The notes under the pieces: generated by a model
What the model saw: only the letters and a program-made list of their open reading frames with translations
Databases searched by the model: none
Told to the model about the DNA's origin: nothing
Translations under genes and position numbers: made by a program
Assembly: GCF_001540865.1 (NCBI RefSeq)
Contig: NC_033638.1
Location: 166,159-230,158, forward strand
DNA length: 64,000 nt
Direction of reading: 5' to 3'
Origin: Ananas comosus
Lineage: Eukaryota; Streptophyta; Magnoliopsida; Poales; Bromeliaceae
Part shown: in pieces, positions 21,953-34,096 of the stretch
Position numbering within the stretch: position 1 is the stretch's first letter
Layout of the letters: every line of letters starts with the position of its first letter

Positions 21953-24007
21953 CAGGTTCCCTGTTTAGTACATGTTAACATCCCTTTATACGTAGTTTTC
22001 GTATGTTTATAGATTGATATATAACACCCATTTTCTCCGTATATGCTACTCGAAGACAGGTTGCTTCTTTTTTCTTTTTTGACCTTTTCATTAGTTACTA
22101 CTACCAGCATAATCTCACGTGGTAAGTAAGAGGAGAGTACTCTTTTTTTTTTTTTTCTTTTTTCTTTTTTCAAGTTGAACACCGAAATAAGAAACGAAGA
22201 CAAACCGGGAACAGATTGAAAGAAAAACTATCGGTAAATCCAGGTCCAGTTCGTTTTTGTTAAGTAGAAAGGAAAAAAAAAAAAGAAAAAGAAAAAACCA
22301 AAAACAATACATCGATATATGTGTGAGTGTGAGTGTGTGTGAAATTATGAAATAATTATTTGGTGGAACCACAACATGAGTATATATCTAGTGTTAATGC
22401 ATGCACATGCCTGTTTCTCACTTTCTTCAAGTTCACGTAGGAAGCATTTTATAATGCTTCATTTTAACCCTCGGGTAGTAACAACACAAATAAAACTAGT
22501 ATATTAACACCCATTATTTAACGAAATAAGAAGTAAAATGTAGGGTTTTATAAGACTTTTTTTTTTTAATATAAGCTCAGTGCTTTTACTTGTGTTTTCT
22601 ATATACATCACAAATTAATTATCAAATCCCAAAGCTTCTTGGTTATAATAGAGCGTATTATAATTTCCTCTAAAAATCAAATCTAAGGTGATCAGAATAT
22701 CAAAAGAATTCAAGAACCTCTTAAATACAGCATTCATATATATAAAGTGGTTTATCAAACGACCCTTCGTTTAAGTGGTTGGTAGAAAAATATAAGAAAA
22801 AAAATTTTTTTTTTTACGAGAAGCGGATTCTTTTTCTAGATCTCACATGGAAATGAAATGATCTGTGGTTCGTTGATTATTTAACGAATAAAAATCCCAT
22901 TTACTGTGTGTGATACTGTATAAGTACTCGTTTTTTAATGTTTAATTTTTAATTAATATATATGGACCAGGGTAATTCAAAAGTTATAGTAAATAAAGGG
23001 TTAACCGGGGGTAGTATTTTAAGATGTTTGTGTAGGTGTAGTAGATGAGTGGCCCTAAAGCTAGAAAACGAAAGTAAATAGTAGATCAGGAACAAAGCGT
23101 GAACGTATAAGTTTGCTCTGGTACGAATTATATATAAACGCTGTTCATTAATTGTATTAGAATAATAACGAATAATGGATGGATTGGACATGTTTTATCA
23201 AAACCAGGTAATTTACAGCACGAGCAAAGCGATAGAAAAAACCTAAAAAACAAAAGTAATCGAGAATAAAAGGAGTTTTAATAGGTCAAAAAAACAATAA
23301 TGGTAAAAAACCATTTAAACGTATAAAGGAGACATTAAACATCAATAGTAAGCAACTAACCACAATCAACTGGCAAACATTAACTAGAAAATAGATAAAA
23401 AGTTTACAATGTTATAAAAAAGTACGAATAATAATAAACGTGCTTTTATACGATCTCTCTATTTTGCACGTGTAAGAGTGAGGGTTATTATATATCTACT
23501 GATTTAATTTCATGCTCCCAATTCAAATGATGAACTACAATTTTTCTATGCATTCAACTATAACTAGTGTGACCTCATTCATAATTTATCCAAAATTTAT
23601 GCGTCCTTATATATTTAAACAGGAAAAGAAAATTGGAAAGCTACGCAGTCAACATGCCATTGTTTCGAGAACATACGTTTTTTAAATGCACCTGGAGGTT
23701 TTATGGACATCGCACTGGTACACTTTTTTTTTTTTTTTTTTTTAGATATATATATATGCATGCATTTTCGTTGTCTCTTTTCTTTTGAGGTAGAGAAATA
23801 TAAAGGTAAGGTAAGGTCGAGGTTTTGGTATTAAATAGTGGGTTTTGTTTGTAAAAAAAAAGATTTTTTTTCTTTTTTTTTTCTTCTTTTTCGATCAGCT
23901 AGCGTGTGACGGTTCATTTAATTTATGTTATTTATTTTTCATTTATAACTAATTTGTCTTAATCACCACGCATTTCACGTACCTTCTCCAGCTCATTCGT
24001 TCCTTGC
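21951..24007. other. AT-rich intergenic DNA
   Basis: No coding exon was recognised. Long poly(T)/poly(A) tracts occur (near 22143-22170, 22270-22295 and 23727-23743), with TG-rich sequence near 22320-22340. Confidence 0.5.
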
Positions 24008-24840
24008 CTAGAAAACGAAAACGCTCAACACTACTTGATCTTCGTCGCAGAAATAGGGGTGTTCATTCCGAGGAGTTAGGCTTTGAGCTGCGGCGGCGGC
24101 GGCGTCTGCGTCAGCGGCTACAGCTGCAGGAGGCGGTTCCGTTGCCACCGCCAGTGGGTGCCGCTTAACTTCGGCTTGGGCAGTGCGTCCAGCTCCTCCT
24201 CCAGGCCGTCCCGCTTCTCGCTCCGCAGCAGCAGCCGCCGTCGTCTCAGCCCGGCCAGTTGCCCGGCCTCTTACAGCAGTACCCGGCCCGACCCCGGGCG
24301 CCAGAGCTCCGGGTAACCCGGCTCTCATGGACGCCACCGCCGCCGCCGCCGCCGCCGTCGACGCCGCCGGACCTACAGAAATCCTCTGCGCCAATGCCCC
24401 GCCCCCTCCAGCACCCGCTACAGCCCCTTTAACTCCACCCGGCTGCCCGGGAATTAACGGTTCCGCCGCTGCAGCACCCGGGCCCGGCGGTAGAGCCGCC
24501 AGCCTTTGCACGGGTCGGTATAGGCCCTGAAGAAGGCGCCGAGCGCCTAAAGCCTGTGGGTGAAGGGGGTCGAGGCGTAGGCCTGCGGGGCCATCTGGCC
24601 CACGAAGGGCAGCGACGAGGCGAAGGACCCGAGGCCGCTAGGGGGCGACCCGACCCGGCCACCACCGGAAAACCGGGCCGAGAAGAAGCGTACGAAAAAA
24701 ACTGAAAAGCTGCGACTATTATTATTGACCCCATCTAGGGCGCCGTGTAATAATCCTCTTCGTCTATGGCTGCTGCTGCTGCTGCTGCTGCTATTCCTGC
24801 TGCTGCTACTTCTTCTTCTTCTCCAACACCAGAGAAGGTA
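24008..24840 (-). pseudogene. GC-rich decayed coding island, probably a captured gene fragment
   Basis: This block of about 830 bp is far richer in GC than the surrounding AT-rich DNA. On the minus strand one frame has G/C-ending codons typical of monocot genes and reads in pieces. The pieces include SGLGSFASSLPFVGQMAPQA, ALGAFFRAYTDPCKGWRLYR and EKRDGLEEELDALPKPKLSG, with stop codons between them. Homopolymeric Ser/Ala/Gln triplet runs lie at the 24766-24830 end. I do not recognise the protein family. All other frames give only Ala/Pro/Gly-rich strings, which is normal for GC-rich DNA. Lying between the two arms of an inverted repeat, it fits a Pack-MULE-type captured exon, but this is inference. 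The plus strand has an alternative short start (ATG at 24766 with donor AAG|GTAAAA), which leaves strand assignment open. Confidence 0.35.
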
Positions 24841-24918
24841 AAATCCCTCCTCGCTTGCACGTCCACCAACGTATCTTACCATTCCATACCCGAAAATAAT
24901 TACGAGTGTACAATATCG

Positions 24919-24922
<4 letters not shown>

Positions 24923-24952
<30 letters not shown>
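24923..24952. repeat. (CT)n microsatellite
   Basis: A CT run of about 30 bp lies at the edge of the GC-rich island. CT runs are common in plant 5' leaders, but no leader is proven here. Confidence 0.95.
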
Positions 24953-24954
<2 letters not shown>

Positions 24955-25157
24955 ATACATTACACACACCTTTGTTTGTTATTTTCTCCCCTCCCCCCCG
25001 GGTATCTTTTTCCCACCCCCGTCAACCGAACAATGAGTTCCGAAGACACTTACCGAAGTATAACTGTGACAACAAGAAGAAATTTCTATTGGAAAAAAAA
25101 ACACACAAAAAAAATCCCATTTCTTTGACACGTGTTCTCAAAATCCTAATCCAAACG

Positions 25158-25255
25158 TATTCATCTATTAATTTCCGGGGAAAAAAACAAACAATGGTAC
25201 GGTCTCGTTATATTCAACTATTAACTTCCGAACAAACAAAACAAATAATGGTACA
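25158..25255. repeat. Imperfect tandem duplication, 53-bp period
   Basis: TATTCATCTATTAATTTCCG...AACAATGGTACGG is followed by TATTCAACTATTAACTTCCG...AATAATGGTACAG. Confidence 0.8.
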
Positions 25256-27247
25256 GAGACTTATTGATTCAATAGGTTATTAATAAATAAGTCATATTAA
25301 TCTTGATTTCTCATGCAAACTAAAAGTAGGCATTAAAAGATTCTTATTAAATAAAGTGGATTTTTATTTAAATAAAATAAGATTTTTTCGAATGATTTAA
25401 TTCTTACTATACAATAAAACCTATAAACTAAAATGAGAAATAGATAATTTATAATATTTAAAAAAACTTATTCTACGAGCTAGTACGTAGATTTTTTCGG
25501 GATTTACACACCGGTAAAACCCAAATTATAGATGGAGTGATAACGCGCGTGTAACTAAGTAATTATAATCATCAACTCTGTAAATAATTTCTGGTTCAGT
25601 TTAACTTACAACTAACTTTTTCATATTCATTTTCCCTTTGGGGTAATTAAATGACATTTAATACATTTTACGAATGCTCCGAAACCTAAAATTAATACAA
25701 TGAAAAGGTTGTTACAAATTCACATCAGTTATTAAATTAACAATATACGAATGTATGTATATGAGTAAAAACAAAAATGTTTATATATAAACCCTCTATT
25801 TATTCGATAAACATTATTAATTAAACCATTCTCTACTTCTTGGTATGGTCTAGATTAATGGTTGTCTACCTTTATTAAGATTAGAAATTTGGTTATTAAC
25901 CCTGTTTTAAACTCACCATCAAGGGTTGCCGCGAAAGAATCCTTCTGAGGCTATACGATAGTATACAATTAAAATATATATATATATATAGAATTTTTTT
26001 TAATTAATATCAAAAAGAATATATATAAACTTAAACAAAATCTAGGCAACATCTCTTTTGCTAGGTACGCAATTAAAAGATACACATTTCGTTTTATAAA
26101 GAGAATAATTCGTTACAATTAGGATGTTGGGTTTAACTAATTGCTATAACATTAGAATGTTGGAGTAGTTCTCTGGTGTAGAAAATAGATATTAGAACAG
26201 TGAAAGATAAAAAATATTATGTTTTGTGGTTTTATTTTTTTTTGAGAGCTCTTCTCCTAATGTTGGGAACCTACCTCTAAATATTAGAATATTGGGAGAC
26301 AACCGTAAGCCAATTTAGTTTAGCCCACGCAGGTATTAGCTCGAGCTAGGCTACCTATAATACAATAGATTAACCTAATTCTAATTAGAGCGAAAATTTA
26401 ACCTTTCGATTAATCTTTATTTAAGATTAGTATAATCCTATTATTAAATATTGATTAAAACGGAATGGAGAATGCGATAACCTTAAAGTTTTAAGGAATA
26501 TTTATACACCCGATAGAGTGTATTTTTAACTACCTACTACTTTCTTGCCTTTTTCTTTCTCTTATTCTTTTATTTTCTCTCTTTGATGTAGGAGGTAATT
26601 GGATAATAAGATTCCCCTGAACTTGCTAACTAAACGCTAGCACGAGCAAATATCAAGCTAAGTGGCGCCTAAGCCTCGCAATCTTCTGGAAGTTTTTGCT
26701 AGGTTCCTGTGCACTTAGTTGGAAATGCTAGGCTTGAGCAGCGCAACATCGCGCTTAGCGAAGGCATTTTTCTATGCTTGCTTATGAAGGTGACGTAAAA
26801 TGTGGGAGTAATCAATCATCTGATTTCCGCAAAGAGAATAAAGATAACGAGGGTTAAACTTAGCAAAAAAGGTGTCGTTCAGATTTAACCTAAGACTAAG
26901 TAAGTGTGCGCATCATAACTCCATCTTATAAAAATCTTTATTATAATAAATGTACGAAAAAGTAAAAAGAAATTATCCATAATAAGTTCCTGATAGTTTC
27001 AACCTTTAATATTAACGGGTGCGGATTGTGTAGTAATCTTTGCGTATTTTTAAGTAAATAAAAATCTCTGCGGTTCCTTAAAGGGAACCTAAATGCGCTC
27101 TCCCCGCACGAGGTGCACACTTTGTTACAAAAGGACAATGACGTTGACATGTGTTTGAGTACCTGAATAATTATCAGTTGCTGAGGTTTAACTGAGCTAG
27201 TAAAAAGGTGGTATTTATAATGACTACGTAAGTTTTTTGGCACACGG
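25256..27247. other. AT-rich intergenic DNA
   Basis: No coding exon or bounded transposon was recognised. A TA run lies near 25975-25990. Short open frames here have no family resemblance. Confidence 0.5.
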
Positions 27248-27256
27248 ATTTAAAAT

Positions 27257-27590
27257 TTTTTTTGAAGTTTTTAGAGGGTACACTAAAGTGTGAAAAAGTG
27301 AAATCATGAGACACCAAATTTCATATAGTTAAACGGAGGGACACTAAAATAAAAATAGAGAAACCGTCAAAAAAGGAATTGTAAAGCAATTTAATATATG
27401 TTTTTTGAAGTATATGGGTAAATCTAAATAGCTTATAAATGAAATCATGGGAAATTAAAATTGAAACAGTGACTAAATCCTTTTTTTTTATTATTTTAAC
27501 TATTATTTTTCTCTTTTTGCTTTGGTGTTCCTCCGTTTAACTATGTGAAATTTGGTGTTCCATGATTTCACTCTTTCACACTTCGGAGAA
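27257..27590. mobile_element. Foldback MITE, unexpanded sister of 20614-21366, with 9-bp TSD
   Basis: A 334-bp element is flanked by ATTTAAAAT at 27248-27256 and 27591-27599. The left arm (GTGTGAAAAAGTGAAATCAT...CACCAAATTTCATATAGTT) is inverted in the right arm (AACTATGTGAAATTTGGTG...CACTCTTTCACAC). Its centre (TAAAGCAATTTAATATATG...) is the reverse complement of the centre of the 20614 element, so the two copies lie in opposite orientation. Confidence 0.85.
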
Positions 27591-27984
27591 ATTTAAAATA
27601 TAAGAAATAAATTTTTTTAAAATTTTTAATTATAAAAACCTGATTAAGATAAAAAAAATATATTAAACATGATTAAGAAGAAATGAAAATAAAAATAAAA
27701 ACCTGACAATTAATCTAGAGAAGTTCCCGTGATTACTAATCTGCAAGATGACACTTTATAACATGGAATTAACGTACCCGGGAAACTTAGATAAAAGAAC
27801 GTGGTTTGTTTTAACAAGGATAGTAACACCACCGACTCTTGAACATTAAACCTAGTAAGGAAACAGGACAAATTAATCAGGGTACAAATTAACTAGCTTT
27901 ATTATGATTTATTATAAAATTAATTGTGAAAAAATAAAGTATAAAACTATGTGATTAACTTCTTTTTACCAATGAACACGTAGA

Positions 27985-28215
27985 ATCTGAATCAAACCAT
28001 AACTCCGGATAGATCGCAATAATCTATTTTACTTCAACTCTTTTTTCATATATCTTTATACAAACATGCAAGTGGCCACCCTGGTATCTTTTATATATAG
28101 TATTGGCTGAGTAGCGCTATACGTCTTACGTTATAATGCATGCCTTTGTTTGTACTATAAAAAGGTTGCATGAAAGAGTGGCGTGCGTTAAGGTTTGCTT
28201 CGGAATCAGATATGT
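27985..28215 (-). repeat. Right arm of the roughly 200-bp inverted repeat pair
   Basis: The reverse complement of this segment matches 19703-19905 in order: ATTCCGAAGCAAACCT, GTATAGCGCTACTCAGCCAA, CAGGGTGGCC, GATATATGAAAAAAGAGTTG and ATCTATCCGGAGTTA. Read on the plus strand it includes CTATAAAAAGG, a TATA-like motif. Outer borders are not sharp, and no 8-11 bp target duplication was found. Confidence 0.7.
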
Positions 28216-31057
28216 CTACATTTAGAATATAAAGAAGATAATTTTTTAAGTGTTGAGAAATTTAATTTTTTTATTTTAATCATTTTTGTTTTTGTCGGAA
28301 ATCTACTCATCCTATATATAAAATGTAAATCAAATCTGCACGTTATTGCAGCGAGAATTTTTATTTATTTATTTATTTAAGATCCCACGAGAGGTTAATC
28401 GAACTACGAAACTTAATTGACACTTTTATGAAAAGATCATTTCTAGATAAAAGCTTTCCCTTGCGAAAATATTGAAAAAATTGAGAAATGGAAAAAAAAT
28501 ACGAGATTTTATACTTCCGTTAACGTAAATCTTTTACGTTAGGGTTTAATGCAGAGCGAATTAAAAAAAAGTAGATTTAATATAATTTAAAATATACGTG
28601 TCTTATTAATTTATATTAAAAAATTTAATGTCATACTATTTTATTTTTATACACTATAGTGTACCCCTGTTTTATAACCTCATATAAAAAAGTGATGAGT
28701 GCATTACATCGGTTGCTCTACATCGGATACGTTGGTGGTTAAGAAAATAAACATGAACAATAATTAGTGTAAACAAACATGGTTGTTGAATAGAGGATCG
28801 ATACCCTGGTTTTTCTTTTTATTTATTTATTTATTTATTTATTAAAAGCATGTAACTAGTGTATTAATCGTAGAATTTATTCTAATTGATTCACAAAAGT
28901 AAGAACATCTTTACTAGTTTATTATGATATTATATGTTAATACATCGAGAAGATTTAATTAATTAATTAATTAATTAATTATAAAATTTTATAGTGTAGG
29001 TTACCTATGACGTAGTCACCGGCATCCAACCACCACTTCTTCGACAAAAATCTTTAAAACATACGGAGTTATTTATTTTTATACTATTTTAACATGTACC
29101 AAAGCTTAACTTAGAAAATAAAACAAAAGATAACTATTAAAATTTTAAAAAATGATAAAATTAAATTCAATTCAATAAAATCACGAGTTAATAACGCTAT
29201 AATTATCAGTTACAACCTACCCCTAACTCTCTCACTGCGAAAAACACACTTCAAAGTCTTTAAATCTTCGTGTTCAAATCATAATATTTTAAACTCGATC
29301 CTAATCTTATAAAAGATTTTTAATTTAAACAATGTGAAATTGTAGATTACTAATGATCATAAGTTTAATAAGATTTAAACTGTTTAAAATTACTAATTGT
29401 ATTTCACTTTAATTTTGACGAGCTAGTAGCCCATTTATTATAGTATTTTAATATTTTAAGTTCAAAACTTCATAAGATTGAAAACAATCATTTTTAGATA
29501 TGTTTATACATTTAATATAACTATAAAACATTCTTTTATAATCATTAACTAGGTAAATAAAATTGTACATTGAGGGAGGGGTGAACATCACGAAACAGGT
29601 TACTACAAGAGGATTAAATATACGACGGTTTTTATAATGGATGTTGTTGATAATGAATTTTTTAGTTAATTATGAGTGAAAACAACCGAATTTGCCTAAT
29701 CGTAGGACAATACAATGTCCTCCAGCACAACCCAGCTCAGTATAAGCTTTACCGCACTCCGACTCACCCGGATCAGTACAAGCTTCACCGTACTCTAATC
29801 AAGCCGGTTCAGTGTTAGCTTTAGGCACCCACGACATAGACATGCGAAATTTACTTAATCAACACATAAAGATTGTCGAGCTCGAAAACTCTAATTACCA
29901 ATCGCGGTTGCTAGGCTGTTGAAAACCGAGCCGGCTTATTTTTAACAAATCCTTACCTTGAAGTTTAACAAGTAAACTCTGATACATGCGTCGCCGAAAC
30001 TCTACTACTACTAAGAATGCCAGAGTTTATTTTATTAGATTTTAAAGTATGAGTTTATTAAAAACAGGAAAAGTTATATGTGTAAAAGTTTGAAAGGCAT
30101 CTACAATTAATTCGATCATGTTATTTTGTTTCGCGAAAGAGCACGTCGTACTCCATGCTTTTTTTGTTTTTTTTTTTTTTCTTTACCAACCTCTCAAATT
30201 ATTGTTGCAAGATAACATTGATGAACAACAGGGGACACTAGTGCTAGAGCAGGTATGTCTTTAAATGCCGGGAACAAAAGTATTAGGTACTTGATTTGTA
30301 TCCACATGATTTCTCTCGGAGAGAGGGAGTCTCCGCGAAAGGCTCTGAGTCACACAATCAACCAAACTTTGATGTGAATGCTAAATTAATGTATTTAGGT
30401 AATTTCGTGCTTCCAAAAGGTGCTGGTACAATCCTTTTGGCCTCGCAGATAATCGCATGTGATTAATCAAATGAAGGGCTTTTATAGAAGAATCCTGTGC
30501 CTCACATCAAGCCTATCAACTGGTGGCATTTTTCTACTTGTCGCAATCTGGTGTTCCCTACTGTAAGTTTATAGTAACTAGTTATCTTCGTACATGTACT
30601 ATATCACTGTCCTAATGGGTCATTAACAAAACAAAAGCATATAAATGGTATAATCAGGAACAGTTGCACTTGAATAACATATAAATGGTGTAATCAGGAA
30701 CAAAAGAATATATATTTCAATATCTTATTCGAAAGAGCCATTTGATTTGAAAATCACTAATTTGTTAAGCTCAAAAATCAAATAAAAAAAGTCCCAAGCA
30801 AAAGAGAAGGAGAAGAACTTGGTAAATTTTATGCATTAGGACTCTGTAATAAGTAAAAGAATTCTGTGATATGTGAAATAAAGACAATTAGTCGCTATAC
30901 ACAGATGCAAAACTTCGATAGCACCCACACATACTTGTAATGATTTTGCAGAATAACTTTTAACTAGAATGAAGATAGCACACATTTTTAATCTCATAAC
31001 AAGACTCTGCACCAGTAATATGAGAAAATAACAAAAGTATCATGTATAGAAACTTAC
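28216..31057. other. AT-rich DNA with short microsatellites
   Basis: It holds (TTTA)n runs near 28360-28380 and 28817-28845 and an (AATT)n run near 28957-28981. Near 29885-29925 there is a 40-bp motif shared with 63505-63545. No coding exon is claimed. An ATG at 30471 opens a 31-codon hydrophobic frame that I could not place in a family. Confidence 0.45.
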
Positions 31058-31139
31058 ATTTCTTACATCTGCATCTTTCACGTCCAGATCAGTTGTAACC
31101 ATAATGAACTTCACCTTTGTGTTAGACAAATATCCATAT
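31058..31139 (-). CDS. Orphan exon of a TRAPPC2L-like gene (TRAPP complex subunit)
   Basis: Read on the minus strand, an exon bounded by TTTGTAG| and |GTAAGTTTC encodes YGYLSNTKVKFIMVTTDLDV and then KDADVRN. This matches my memory of the central part of plant TRAPPC2-like (sedlin-family) proteins, which act in ER-Golgi vesicle tethering as part of TRAPP. The exon is 82 bp with intact splice sites and frame. I could not find the preceding exon (around a T-NETFLGLLYPTE segment) or the following FFRRFHAAYVDAV exon within several kilobases on either side. It may be one exon of a gene with long transposon-filled introns, or a stranded fragment. Confidence 0.65.
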
Positions 31140-32949
31140 CTACAAAGCATATAAAGCAAAAAGAATGAAACATGTATCTATTAATTTGTTTCATGCAGAA
31201 AAAAAAAGTAGCCTAACACATGCGTGTCATCACCAGAATCAGTTTTAGTTGTATTTTAGTAGAATAGCTTCCTTTAGGAAGAAACTTACCAACCTGCATT
31301 GCAACACCGATTAGCATTTAATGAAAGATGAAGCAAAAACCTCATTGATAGTGTGCTTTATCAAAAAAGTGCATGCAAAACAATAGTCTAAAGTGTCTTA
31401 TGCAATTAGCCAAAAGATAAAGCAAAAATTTTTACTATGTTCAAGGTTTAATGATGGTTAGTCAGGAGGGTCAACATACACTGCTTATAACACCAGTAAG
31501 TTCTTGTAATTTCTCTTCTTTTTGGTAAGAGCTAGCATCAATAAGTTCATGTCTTGCAAGTTCTTTTTCAAACAAGAAGCTAGCCAAGCTGCACTAATTG
31601 TGAACATTGAATACCTTACTTGACCAAATTAACAACATCTTTCAAACTCATGCTACAGCCCCTCATAATCTAGTCTTATGAATTTGCGGCATCTTAATAT
31701 CCCTTAGTAATGAAACGAGACGCAGAACCAATTAATACCTACATGCGAGTTTTGACATTTTTCAGTTATATAAAAGATGGTGGCCCTAATTTTGCTTAAA
31801 ACAACATTTTGCTATTACCAAGCAAAACAGTTGAGAGTTGGACATCATGTTTCAGATTTCATGCAAAGGATCAGAAGTTACCTAATAGTATGCAATGGAA
31901 ATTTGGCACAGGAAGACTAGTCAAACAGTATCTGGGTGCAATCCACACGCACTTGCGTTGCCAGGTTGGTTGATTCTCTTCTTTCCACTTAAAAGAATCA
32001 CAACCTTACTAATGTCTAAAATGTGATCTTTTATCAACTTCTCATACTTGTTTCAATATATATGGATGCTTAAACTAGCATTTGGAAAAACAACGATTCA
32101 GTTAATATGACCTGTAGGAAATTCTATATTACTCATAAGAAATCAAAGTCACTTCAGTAAAGCAGATGATTCTGTTGTTGATTACTTCTCCAATTTGCAG
32201 CTGATTGGTTAGTCATGTAACATCTTATGCGCTACCTAATAGGTGGTTTTGTAGGCTGTCTTCAATGAAACTGAGGAATTCATTCTATCAGTCGACGAAC
32301 TGAAAAATGAGGTTAGTTTTCTGTCCTTCACAGATCTTGATAATACTTATCAGTTGTTTCAGATTTCATGCCTATACAGGTAATCTTCCGAGCGTAACGC
32401 CAAAAAGCTTCAACTTTTGATCTCATGCACTTCCTAAACATGCAGACGCTTAATCGAAATGTTATGTATAGCATCTACCTAATGTGGACACAGACACGCA
32501 ACAGAACACGGGAACATTGAATAACATTTGAATTAATTATTGATCAATGAATAAGTTTTGAACATATAATAAGGCTAAGATGATGGAATTTACCTAATGA
32601 ACAATAAGCTCATGGATGAACATCATAGATGAGAAGCGGATGCATCTGAAGCCTAAGAGAGTAAATATACTACAATTAGTGTCAAAGAAAACTAATTTAA
32701 ATAGTCAATTTAGCACATAACTTTGAGAAAAGAAATTGATTGGAACTAACAATTTTTTTACGGCGTGTAGATTTTTTGCACTTTGAGCTGCCATTGTGAT
32801 GAACTGAATCTGAAGCATTTCTCGCAGAACATTCTTCAACTTCACTCACTCTTCCAANAAATGTAAGAGATGGATGCAATGTATATGATCTAAAATGAAT
32901 CATATTACTTGTGAATGTTTAGTTTCCTTTTTCTTTCACTAATGGCTAT
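31140..32949. other. Mostly non-coding DNA with exon-like islands
   Basis: Apart from the two exon candidates at 31856-32311, no coding sequence was recognised. Several TTACCT and CTTAC motifs occur but could not be chained into exons of the minus-strand TRAPPC2L-like gene. An ambiguous base lies at 32858. Confidence 0.4.
31856..32311 (+). CDS. Two putative exons of an unidentified gene
   Basis: Exon candidate 31856-31964 follows TTTCAG and ends at TGCCAG|GTTGG. One frame is fully open and reads ...SMQWKFGTGRLVKQYLGAIH, ending HLRCQ. Exon candidate 32255-32311 follows TTTTGTAG and ends at AATGAG|GTTAG. It is exactly 19 codons (AVFNETEEFILSVDELKNE). The phases of the two join (0 to 0). I do not recognise the protein. 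The composition and splice signals look genuine, but neighbouring exons were not found, so a fragment or chance structure remains possible. Confidence 0.35.
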
Positions 32950-33113
32950 TGCTTACCCTCGCGTAAGCCGTTTGTGTATGTTTCCGCTAGTGCATTTCTT
33001 GTTTGAATTGTACACGTGTTGAGCCTTGGGCGGATAGAGGTAACTCTGTCCGTTCGGCGTCTGTTTGACGTGCTCGGGTCGGGCCAAATTGGTATCGGTC
33101 CCGGGGCGTGACA
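32950..33113 (-). mobile_element. 5' fragment of the long LTR family
   Basis: On the minus strand it starts TGTCACGCCCCGGGACCG. It shares CAGACGCCGAACGGACA and the GCCCAAGG...CACA region with the start of the 10493-13864 solo LTR. It is truncated after about 160 bp with no target duplication visible. Confidence 0.7.
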
Positions 33114-33662
33114 GATCAGATGAGCTATTTCGATTATGGTAGATTCTATGCCCAATTGAGAAGGATTGCACCAGCAACTACTCCGTAATGAGCATAAGTT
33201 GGTGTGTAATTGTTCGTCAAAGATTTGAGTTATTATTTCTACACATAATTGGAAAGAAATTTAACTTTAACATAGAAGAAAAGTAAACAAATATTTTTGA
33301 ATAACACGCTAACAAGATGTACGTGATGGCAAGTGGCACATGATAAAAGAAAATAGTCGCCGAATAGGATATAAATCTCAATATGGGTCAATAAATTACT
33401 TTACGATGATAAATTACTTATGAGGGTTATTGTATGCAGTGACACTACAACATTCTTCTACTATTTAACGACAACCATTAATATCCAAAATATAAAAACA
33501 ACAAAGCATAAAACCAAAAACAAAATGCAGTCACTAGATGTCCACAGCAATTTCAATTTTGTACATTTTTAGATTGAAAGTATTGGTTAGTGGCACGAAA
33601 AAAGTATAAATAACTAATACAACAAACAACAAAAACATGTAATATTCAACAACTCTTATATA
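33114..33662. other. AT-rich DNA, nothing recognised
   Basis: No gene or bounded element seen. Confidence 0.4.
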
Positions 33663-33671
33663 TTTATTAAA

Positions 33672-34087
33672 GGGTTAATTTCATACAGGTCCCTGCAAAT
33701 ATAGTGAATTGCAAATATATCCCTACAAAATTCAACTTTCATATGTTGTCCCTACAAAAGTCCTAATGTTTTCAAATATGTCCCTCTGCTTTGTTACCGT
33801 TAAAATACTATTTATTTTGTAAGTGAAATGATCTTTTGCCATCACAATATGTCCCTCTAAAAATCCTAACTATTAATTAAAGAGGGGTAAAAATGTCAAT
33901 TCACCTCATTAACTAACTAGGGTTATGTATTTTACCTATGGTTAACTAATTTTTTCTAGCGGATCCTAACGGCAGGGACATATTTGAAAATTTCAGGACT
34001 TTTGCAGGGACAATATATGAAAGTTGAACTTTGTAGGAATATATTTGCACTTCACTATGTTTGTAGGGACCTGTATGAAATTAACCC
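33672..34087. mobile_element. 416-bp MITE with roughly 130-bp TIRs and 9-bp TSD
   Basis: It starts GGGTTAATTTCATACAGGTC and ends in the reverse complement (GACCTGTATGAAATTAACCC). The arms continue with ATTGCAAATATATCCCTAC, CAACTTTCATATGTTGTCCC and AAATATGTCCCT. It is flanked by TTTATTAAA at 33663-33671 and 34088-34096. Non-coding; Mutator-like by TSD length and TIR length. Confidence 0.9.
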
Positions 34088-34096
34088 TTTATTAAA

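Noticed and set aside
24183..24530. Ala/Pro-rich plus-strand frame and a 167-codon Ala/Gly-rich minus-strand frame starting from GTG at 24511
   Set aside because: GC-rich DNA lacks stops in most frames. The residue make-up is Ala/Gly/Pro/Arg only, and neither frame has the codon bias of the coding-like minus frame.
24008..24650. Idea that stops in the GC-rich relic show methylation-driven C-to-T decay
   Set aside because: Every stop codon is one C-to-T step from a Gln or Arg codon, so the observation carries no information without an intact paralogue for comparison.
28195..28380. Small protein starting just inside the right inverted-repeat arm
   Set aside because: A TATA-like motif lies upstream, but the peptide is low-complexity and hydrophobic, with no homologue recognised and AT-driven codons.
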